From NCBI GenBank assembly GCA_031269775.1, contig JAISYQ010000014.1:1-64000 (forward strand): DNA of 64,000 nt, written 5' to 3'. The notes below the pieces were generated by a model. The model was not told the DNA's origin. It made no database searches and saw only the letters and a program-made list of their open reading frames with translations. Shown piece after piece: positions 55,719-64,000 of the stretch (the first letter of the stretch is position 1; the number at the start of each line of letters is the position of its first letter). The position numbers and the translations under genes are program-made. This DNA is from Streptococcaceae bacterium (GTDB lineage: Bacteria; Bacillota; Bacilli; Lactobacillales; Streptococcaceae).

Positions 55719-55758
55719 AAGTGTTATGCTGCCAGATTCCAAATTCGACGAAATGTTT

Positions 55759-56517
55759 TTATTTCATTCTCCGCTTATACGCCCATATAGATAGCGCCCA
55801 AAACGCCACACAAATCCCCGCGCACCATGCCAGAGCAATCCATAAGCTGTTTCCGGCGGGCTGCCCCAAAAGCAAAGACCGCAGGCAGTCCGCAATCGGA
55901 GTTATGGGCTGATATATTGCAAATGCGGCAAGTCCGGCAGGCATGGTGTCAACAGGTGCAAATGCGGAACTCACAAACTCCAATCCCATCAGCAGATATG
56001 AGAACACGGATGCGGTTTCAGTTGATTTGGCAATCAGTCCGAAGAATACGCTTATCCACGTCATGGCTGCTGTGAACAGCAAAAGAATAATCGCCGCGAT
56101 AATCCACTCCAATATGCCCGCTTGCGGATGGAATCCAACCAGCAATCCGACCAGTAACACAACAATAACTGAAAACATATTGCTGATGATGGAAGTCACT
56201 ACATGACCACCCAATATGGAGGATTTTGCGATAGGCATGGAATGAAACCGCTCAAAAATCCCCCTTTGTACGTATGTGTTCAATCGAAACGCCACATAAG
56301 CTATCCCGTTGATGACGCTTAGAAGAAGAATTCCGGATAGGATGTAATCCGCTGCGCTGAAAACATCGAAGTTCATTGCGCCGCCGACCACATATCGGAA
56401 CATCAACAACATCATTATCGGCATAATGAGAACTGTGATAATGGTGTCCACACTACGGAATATTTGTCGCATAACACGGCTTGCCATGACCATTGTATCT
56501 TTGATTGCGTATCTCAT
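55759..56517 (-). CDS. ABC-2 type exporter permease (DrrB-like)
   Basis: A 252-residue membrane protein with six hydrophobic helices and the ABC-2 signature region near residues 150-215 (TETASVFSYLLMGLEFVSSA, FAPVDTMPAGLAAFAIYQPI). It is the permease of the drug-exporter-like pair; its start overlaps the ATPase stop by 4 bases. GC content is far above that of the flanking genome. Intact. Confidence 0.9.
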   Translation of the reverse strand: MRYAIKDTMVMASRVMRQIFRSVDTIITVLIMPIMMLLMFRYVVGGAMNFDVFSAADYILSGILLLSVINGIAYVAFRLNTYVQRGIFERFHSMPIAKSSILGGHVVTSIISNMFSVIVVLLVGLLVGFHPQAGILEWIIAAIILLLFTAAMTWISVFFGLIAKSTETASVFSYLLMGLEFVSSAFAPVDTMPAGLAAFAIYQPITPIADCLRSLLLGQPAGNSLWIALAWCAGICVAFWALSIWAYKRRMK

Positions 56518-57434
56518 TTTGCACCCTCCCCGATAATGGATAAAAATGCTTCTTCAAGCGTGGGCGGCTGTTGGGCGAACGTTGCCTGTATTGCTGCGAT
56601 TTCGAGTTTTGATAATACTTCCGTTGCTTGTTTCACACTTCCGTCTGTTAAGAGCGAAATCGTCAACCCGTCCTCTTCCATAAAGTAATCCGTGAGCGTT
56701 TCTTTTGCCCGTTTCATTTCGCTTTTTTCCAAAAATGAAAGCACAAGTTTTGGTGGTGGGGCGTTTTTTTTAAGTTCAGTAGCTGTTCCTTCGGCGACAA
56801 TTTTGCCTTGATGAAGCACTGCGATTTTGTCCGCAAGGCTGTCAGCTTCTTCAAGATATTGCGTGGTAAGAAATACCGTTATGCCGGATTTGCTCATAGC
56901 GCGTATGGTGTTCCAGACAGCAAGCCGTGCCTGTGGGTCAAGCCCGGTAGTCGGTTCATCGAGAAATACGACATTGGGATTGCCAATCATACTCATAGCT
57001 AAATCCAACCGTCGACGCATACCGCCGGAATATTGCAAAAGCGGTTTATCCGCCGCATCTGTCAACCCAAATTCCGCAAGCTGTTTTTCAGCTTTGGCTT
57101 TCGGTTTTTTCAAATGGCGCAGTTTGCCAATCATGATGAGATTTTCGCGCCCGGTTAGAATATCGTCTACCGCCGCAAATTGTCCGGTTAGACTGATGGA
57201 TTCCCGCACCTTGCGCCCTTGTTTTTGCACATCAAAGCCTCCGACCTTAACTGTGCCGCTATCGGCGCGAAGCAAGGTGGTAAGGATTTTAATCGTAGTG
57301 GTCTTACCCGCACCGTTAGAGCCGAGCAAGGCAAAAATTTCTTTTAGACGAATAGTAAAATCAATGCTTTTCAAAACCTCCATGTTTTTATAGGACTTTT
57401 TCAATTTCTTTACGCTTATGGCGAAATCGGTCAT
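56514..57434 (-). CDS. ABC exporter ATPase (DrrA-like)
   Basis: A 306-residue ATPase. Walker A GSNGAGKTTTIKILTTLL, signature YSGGMRRRLDLAMSMIGNP, Walker B VVFLDEPTTGLDPQAR and H-loop TTQYLEEAD. The C-terminal extension ending EEAFLSIIGEGAK is like that of the daunorubicin-resistance ATPase DrrA. Together with the downstream permease it exports an unknown compound. Intact. Confidence 0.93.
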   Translation of the reverse strand: MTDFAISVKKLKKSYKNMEVLKSIDFTIRLKEIFALLGSNGAGKTTTIKILTTLLRADSGTVKVGGFDVQKQGRKVRESISLTGQFAAVDDILTGRENLIMIGKLRHLKKPKAKAEKQLAEFGLTDAADKPLLQYSGGMRRRLDLAMSMIGNPNVVFLDEPTTGLDPQARLAVWNTIRAMSKSGITVFLTTQYLEEADSLADKIAVLHQGKIVAEGTATELKKNAPPPKLVLSFLEKSEMKRAKETLTDYFMEEDGLTISLLTDGSVKQATEVLSKLEIAAIQATFAQQPPTLEEAFLSIIGEGAK

Positions 57435-57802
57435 TGTGAATTACGCTCCTTTTCGAATTTGCTTGCTATGTCACAGTTTAGTTTCTCACGCCAACCCTCC
57501 GTATACGTTTTGGCATTCTTCAAAAGTTCATCGCAGAATGCAGCGACATCCTCGCCTGTGACCTCCAAAACGTGCTTGCCACTTGCTGCGCCAGATTCAA
57601 ACAAATCTATCAAATCGTAATGGATTTCCATCATGTCATAGCCATCGCCGCCCGCAAAGCACCACATATGGTGCTGAATTTTCTTGAACACAAACTGATA
57701 GTTCTCCGGCAAGGCTTCCACCCGCACCATTTGTTGCTTATACTCGCGTTTGCTCTCTATTATCTTTTTGACATTAAAATATTTATCGAAAAAATTAGGC
57801 AT
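57431..57802 (-). CDS. DUF1048 family protein
   Basis: A 123-residue protein of the DUF1048 family, soluble and helical (NFFDKYFNVKKIIESKREYK, HMWCFAGGDGYDMMEIHYDL). Start ATG 57802 has AGGAGG 7 bases upstream. It is nearly always found with PadR and DrrAB-type genes, as here; its action is unknown. Overlaps both neighbours by a few bases. Confidence 0.85.
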   Translation of the reverse strand: MPNFFDKYFNVKKIIESKREYKQQMVRVEALPENYQFVFKKIQHHMWCFAGGDGYDMMEIHYDLIDLFESGAASGKHVLEVTGEDVAAFCDELLKNAKTYTEGWREKLNCDIASKFEKERNSQ

Positions 57803-58127
57803 TGAGATTTTCCTCCTGTAATTGATTAATTTTAGACGCAACAAAAGTCCATTTTTCCCAGAATTTCCGCAATTCTTCGCACCCTGCGTCATTGAGCGTG
57901 AAAAATTTGCGCGGTGGTCCCATATCGGAGTTTCGTTTTGTGGTATTAACAAATTTATTTTTCTCTAAGCGTATGAGAATCGTGTAGACCGTACCCTCAA
58001 CCACATCGGAAAAACCGAGGGCATTCAACTTACGGGTAATTTCATATCCGTAGGTTCCCCCCCGACTGATATACTCCAACACACAGCCTTCTAATACGCC
58101 TTTGAGCATTTCGGTTAAATTTTCCAC
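57795..58127 (-). CDS. PadR family transcriptional repressor
   Basis: A 110-residue winged-helix repressor: KGVLEGCVLEYISRGGTYGY, DVVEGTVYTILIRLEKNKFV and the dimerisation end. GTG at 58127 is chosen (AAAGGAG 8 bases before). It probably represses its own operon and lets the exporter be induced by its substrate. The operator candidate lies 45 bases upstream. Confidence 0.9.
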   Translation of the reverse strand: MENLTEMLKGVLEGCVLEYISRGGTYGYEITRKLNALGFSDVVEGTVYTILIRLEKNKFVNTTKRNSDMGPPRKFFTLNDAGCEELRKFWEKWTFVASKINQLQEENLNA

Positions 58128-58155
58128 GCGGCACACTCCTTTTCAGTAATTTGTC

Positions 58156-58188
58156 ATTATAATATGCTGTATTACTTACTACAAGTAA
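58156..58188 (-). promoter_or_regulatory. Promoter and PadR operator candidate of the ABC module
   Basis: On the minus strand TTGTAG and TATAAT with a 17-base spacer (58156-58184). An inverted repeat TTACTT-ACTAC-AAGTAA at 58172-58188 overlaps the -35 element, in line with repression by PadR. Confidence 0.65.
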
Positions 58189-58581
58189 ATTGTATCACTA
58201 AGTAGAGAAAATGTTAAGAAGTATTTGAAAGAATTATTTCTTTCATCGTTGCAAAAAGGCTTTATCTGTGCTAGATTACATATTTTAGTATTTTGTTGCA
58301 GGACTGTTTAGCTGATACGAATTTGATACTAAAAAATCCTCACTCACCCAAATATGAGAGAGAATGAAGATAAATGCGAAGACGAAATATAATAATTTCT
58401 AAACGAACAAGTTTAATGTCTATATGAACTTAGCGAATAGGAATAATTCAGCAAGAGCCTGTAAAGGAGAAAGAGAAATCAGTTTTTTAATCTTTATTGA
58501 GCAAATTTTTGATTTTTTGTATTTCATAAAAATGAGTGCTATCATTTGTGTGCTTTAAAAGAAAGAAGATGATAGAGCTTT
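58189..58581. other. Intergenic stretch before atpB
   Basis: The place where atpE would lie in a streptococcal order. No c-subunit frame is present in any reading. TTGCAA/TAGATT with a 17-base spacer near 58253-58281 is a weak promoter candidate for the ATP synthase operon. Confidence 0.5.
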
Positions 58582-59298
58582 ATGGATGAGAAGACGTGGG
58601 TGTTTAATATAGGGCCTGTTGTTTTTGATGGAACCATTATTTTGATGTGTTTACTCACTGTTGCTATTGTTTTTGGATTAGTATTTTGGGCTTCTAGAGA
58701 TCTTAAATTAAAACCAAAAGGAAAGCAGAATGTATTAGAATGGGTTATTGACTTTGTTTCAAGTATTATAAAGGATAATTTATCTTCTGAAGAGTTACCC
58801 GTTTTTCAATTATTTATGTTTACGGTTTTTTCTTTTTTAATTGTTGCAAATAATTTAGGTTTAGTTACAAAAATTATTGTTGATGATGTTTCTTTATGGA
58901 AAAGTCCAACAGCAGATGTTTTAGTAGCCTTGAGTCTTTCACTTATCATTGCGTTATTTTGCAATTATATGGGTGTAAAACGCTTTGGTTTTAAGGGATA
59001 TTTGGTTAATAGTTTTTTGCGACCAGTACCTTTTATTGCACCTATGAGGATCATAGAAGAGTTTACTAATTTATTAACATTAGGTTTGCGTTTATATGGA
59101 AATATTTTTGCTGGTGAAGTGTTATTAAGCTTTATTTGTAAATTTGGGCTTAGTTGTGGAGTATTTTTAGTATTACCAGGTATTTTTCTAGAAATGTTAT
59201 GGACAGGTTTTTCCATTTTTATTTCTTGTATTCAAGCGTATATCTTTATTATATTAACGAATTCTTATTTAAGTCATAAAATTTTAGCGGAGTATTAA
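58582..59298 (+). CDS. atpB: ATP synthase F0 subunit a
   Basis: A 238-residue membrane subunit forming the proton half-channels. The essential Arg is in TLGLRLYGNIFAGEVLL; hydrophobic helices fill the rest. ATG start. atpF follows after only 16 bases, so the usual atpE between them is missing. Confidence 0.95.
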   Translation: MDEKTWVFNIGPVVFDGTIILMCLLTVAIVFGLVFWASRDLKLKPKGKQNVLEWVIDFVSSIIKDNLSSEELPVFQLFMFTVFSFLIVANNLGLVTKIIVDDVSLWKSPTADVLVALSLSLIIALFCNYMGVKRFGFKGYLVNSFLRPVPFIAPMRIIEEFTNLLTLGLRLYGNIFAGEVLLSFICKFGLSCGVFLVLPGIFLEMLWTGFSIFISCIQAYIFIILTNSYLSHKILAEY

Positions 59299-59314
59299 GA
59301 AAGGGGTATTTTTA

Positions 59315-59827
59315 ATGTTAGCAACACAAACACTAGGAGTAATGTTCGGAAATATTATCATTGCTAGTATTTCACTACTTCTACTTTTATATTTGTTAAA
59401 AAAGTTTGCATGGCAAAGTATTATGGAAATTTTTAAGAAGCGTGCACAAAAAATTGCTGCGGATATTGATGAAGCTAAAAAGGCTAATCTCAATGCGCAA
59501 AAATTAGAAAAAAAGCGAAAGGAGCAGTTAGCAAACTCACAAGAAGAAGTAACAACTATTTTAAAAACAGTTAAAGAAACAGGTGAGCGTAATCGTCAAA
59601 ATATTTTAATGGCAACTAAAGAAGAAGTTAAAAAACTTAAAGAAAAGGCTAAAGTGGATCTTGAGCAAGAACGCAAAGAAATTTTAATAAATGTAAAAGA
59701 AGAAGTAGCGGATTTATCTTTACAAATTGCTGCTAAAATTTTAAATAAAGAATTAACAAAAAAAACTCACAAAGTGTTGATTAACTCTTTCATAGATAAG
59801 CTAGGAGAATCTTATGAAACGAGATAA
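59315..59827 (+). CDS. atpF: ATP synthase F0 subunit b
   Basis: A 170-residue stalk subunit with one N-terminal membrane helix (about 8-27) and a long charged helix (KKRAQKIAADIDEAKKANLN). Its stop overlaps atpH by 14 bases. AAAGGGG before the ATG. Confidence 0.95.
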   Translation: MLATQTLGVMFGNIIIASISLLLLLYLLKKFAWQSIMEIFKKRAQKIAADIDEAKKANLNAQKLEKKRKEQLANSQEEVTTILKTVKETGERNRQNILMATKEEVKKLKEKAKVDLEQERKEILINVKEEVADLSLQIAAKILNKELTKKTHKVLINSFIDKLGESYETR

Positions 59828-60359
59828 AAAGTTGGCAGGAAAAAGGTATGGGAAAGCTTTATTTGAATTAGCAGTTAAGCAAGATAATACACCTATTGTT
59901 CTTGATGAGTTAAAGAATTTACGTATGATTTTTCAAAAAGTTCCTAAATTAAGAATTGTTTTAACGGATAATCTTTTATCAATCGAGCAAAAAGAGCAAA
60001 TTTTTTCTTTTTTAAAAGGAAAAAGTAGTCAATTGGTGGAAAATTTCCTTGGAGTATTGTTTAAAGAAAAGATGATGGAAATTTTCTTTGTTGTGGTTGA
60101 TGATTTTGAAAAGCGTTTTTTAAAAAAGGAACAAAAAGCTAAAGGAATCGTAATCACTGCGACTGCTTTAACAGACGTTCAAAAAGAAAAGCTTGAGCAA
60201 AATGTAGCCAAAAAGTTAAATTTTAAATCCGTTAAGTTTTTAAAAAAGATCGATGAAACAATTATTGGTGGCGTGATTATTGAGGTAAATCAAAAAGTGA
60301 TTGATGGTAGTGTTAAAAAAGAGCTTCAAAAATTTCAACATTTATTAAATTTTAGATAA
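59814..60359 (+). CDS. atpH: ATP synthase F1 subunit delta
   Basis: A 181-residue subunit linking F1 to the b stalk: AGKRYGKALFELAVKQ at the N-terminus and IIGGVIIEVNQKVIDGSVKK at the C-terminus. Start ATG overlaps atpF; AGGAG upstream. Confidence 0.94.
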   Translation: MKRDKKLAGKRYGKALFELAVKQDNTPIVLDELKNLRMIFQKVPKLRIVLTDNLLSIEQKEQIFSFLKGKSSQLVENFLGVLFKEKMMEIFFVVVDDFEKRFLKKEQKAKGIVITATALTDVQKEKLEQNVAKKLNFKSVKFLKKIDETIIGGVIIEVNQKVIDGSVKKELQKFQHLLNFR

Positions 60360-60404
60360 TTCATCTAAATAATTACAAATTCAGGAAAAGGTGGACTTTC
60401 ATAA

Positions 60405-61955
<1,551 letters not shown>

Positions 61956-61994
61956 TTTTTCTTAAAACATGCCTAAAATAAGGAGTTGTTTAAG

Positions 61995-62882
61995 ATGGTG
62001 GATTCGTTAAATGAAATCAAAAGCAGGATTGCTTCAACGAAAAAAACTAGTCATATTACTAGCGCAATGCAAATGGTTTCAGCTGCTAAATTAACAAAGG
62101 CAGAACAATTAAATCGTAATTTTCAAATTTATGCCTCAAAGATTAGGGCAATTGTTACGCATTTAGTTGCTTTTCAGCTTGATAATTCAATGCCAGATGA
62201 TAAATTAAATGCAATGCTTGCTAATCGCAAGGTTAAAAAAACTGGTTATATTGTGATTACTTCAGATAAGGGCTTAGTTGGTAGTTATAATAGTTCAATC
62301 TTAAAAAGAACAATAGATATGATTGAGCGAGATCATGATTCTTCAGAGGAGTATTTAATTTTGGCAATTGGTGGTGTGGGGGCTGATTTTTTTCGAGCAC
62401 GTAAAATGAAAATTGCTTATGAATTAAGAGGAGTAGTAGATCATCCTTTGTTTGATGAAGTTCATAAAATTGTTAGTGAAGCAATTACGATGTATCAAAA
62501 GGAGGTTTTTGATAAGTTGTATGTTTGTTATAATCATCACATTAATTCACTGACTGCTCAATTTCGTGTAGAAAAGATGTTGCCAATTAGTGATTTGAAT
62601 CTTGAAGAGGTTAAAGCAAACAATATCTCTTACTTGCTAGAACCTTCTAAAGATAAAATTTTAGAAAGTTTGCTCCCGCAGTATGCTGAAAGTTTGATTT
62701 TTGGTGCAATTATTGATGCCAAAACAGCTGAGCATGCAGCAGGGATGACAGCAATGAGAACAGCCACAGATAATGCTAAAAATATTATCAATCGGTATAA
62801 AGTAATTTATAATCGTGCGCGCCAAGCGGCAATTACGCAAGAAATTACTGAGATTGTAGCAGGTGTTGTGATATTGGAATAG
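61995..62882 (+). CDS. atpG: ATP synthase F1 subunit gamma
   Basis: A 295-residue central shaft. Start [33 protein letters not shown] and end [20 protein letters not shown] 61995 has AAGGAG 9 bases upstream; the TTG nine bases before is rejected. Confidence 0.96.
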   Translation: MVDSLNEIKSRIASTKKTSHITSAMQMVSAAKLTKAEQLNRNFQIYASKIRAIVTHLVAFQLDNSMPDDKLNAMLANRKVKKTGYIVITSDKGLVGSYNSSILKRTIDMIERDHDSSEEYLILAIGGVGADFFRARKMKIAYELRGVVDHPLFDEVHKIVSEAITMYQKEVFDKLYVCYNHHINSLTAQFRVEKMLPISDLNLEEVKANNISYLLEPSKDKILESLLPQYAESLIFGAIIDAKTAEHAAGMTAMRTATDNAKNIINRYKVIYNRARQAAITQEITEIVAGVVILE

Positions 62883-62902
62883 TAAAAATAAATAGGCTCT
62901 AA

Positions 62903-64000
<1,098 letters not shown>

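Larger units (their letters stand above)
54440..58200. mobile_element. Remnant of an integrated foreign segment after guaA
   Basis: Base composition rises to near half G+C from about 54540 to 58140 and falls again at both sides. Content: relaxase remnant and a drug-type ABC module. No integrase and no obvious direct repeat of the guaA end (att) were found, so the element is no longer mobile or has lost an end. Confidence 0.6.

Noticed and set aside
54375-58560. Attachment-site direct repeats of an island at guaA
   Set aside because: I searched for a second copy of the guaA terminal bases (ATAGAATGGGAGTAA) downstream and found none in the window.

Overview
The window is low-GC (about one third G+C) Firmicutes DNA. 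It is most likely from a member of the Lactobacillales that shows ordinary housekeeping blocks and unusually heavy gene decay. The placement rests on an Rgg-type regulator, an Mga-like regulator, class C sortases, a complete comG operon, a type 1B PyrD with a PyrK subunit, a ymfF-ymfH-ymfM-pgsA block and a CIRCE-controlled groESL operon. I cannot name a genus or species from sequence alone. No rRNA, tRNA or CRISPR array was seen.

Layout. 0-3 kb: start of a secreted protein, a histidine phosphatase, a dead IS5-type transposase and a badly deleted parC-like gene. 3.2-7.4 kb: two M16 peptidase-like proteins, a RodZ-like HTH protein and PgsA. 7.5-11.4 kb: a graveyard of ABC exporter genes, including a C39-peptidase bacteriocin/pheromone exporter whose catalytic Cys codon is gone. 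11.8-15.5 kb: HD protein, YidD, GAPDH, HIT protein and ribosomal protein S2, without tsf next to it. 15.7-18.2 kb: two tandem class C sortases, each carrying an extra C-terminal CnaB/SpaA-like domain. 18.4-19.8 kb: an Rgg-family regulator broken by one missing A, preceded by an overlooked 51-codon gene for a Sec-exported peptide and a palindromic operator candidate. 20-24.4 kb: uvrB-pyrD-pyrF-pyrE. 24.5-27.2 kb: antitoxin remnant, pta, broken ABC permease. 27.2-38.6 kb: xth, an amino-acid binding protein/permease fusion, pyrH-frr, a dead IS110 transposase, mreCD, thiI, ligA, Mga-like regulator. 38.7-47 kb: groEL-groES, a short prepilin peptidase, tyrS, comGA-GG. 47.2-54.4 kb: rplM-rpsI, pyrK, metG, an SPFH protein, coaA, guaA. 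54.4-58.2 kb: a higher-GC foreign segment placed directly after guaA, with a wrecked MobV relaxase and an intact PadR-DUF1048-ABC ATPase-permease module. 58.6-64 kb: atpB-F-H-A-G-D, lacking atpE on both sides of atpB; atpD runs off the end.

A dispersed MITE-like family, bounded by TAGACCTCCTCGG-type inverted ends, occurs eight times (about 164 or 222 bp), plus one end fragment in the parC remnant. Copies sit exactly at gene ends: one supplies the last codons and stop of frr, and another lies a few bases after a metG that lacks its C-terminal tRNA-binding domain.

The most novel items are the Sec-peptide/Rgg pair at 18.4-19.8 kb, the sortase-CnaB fusions whose predicted topology puts the extra domain inside the cell, and the MITE family as a remodeler of gene ends. 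Functional themes are pyrimidine synthesis (pyrD, F, E, H and a distant K), DNA uptake (comG plus prepilin peptidase) and energy generation (GAPDH, Pta, ATP synthase).
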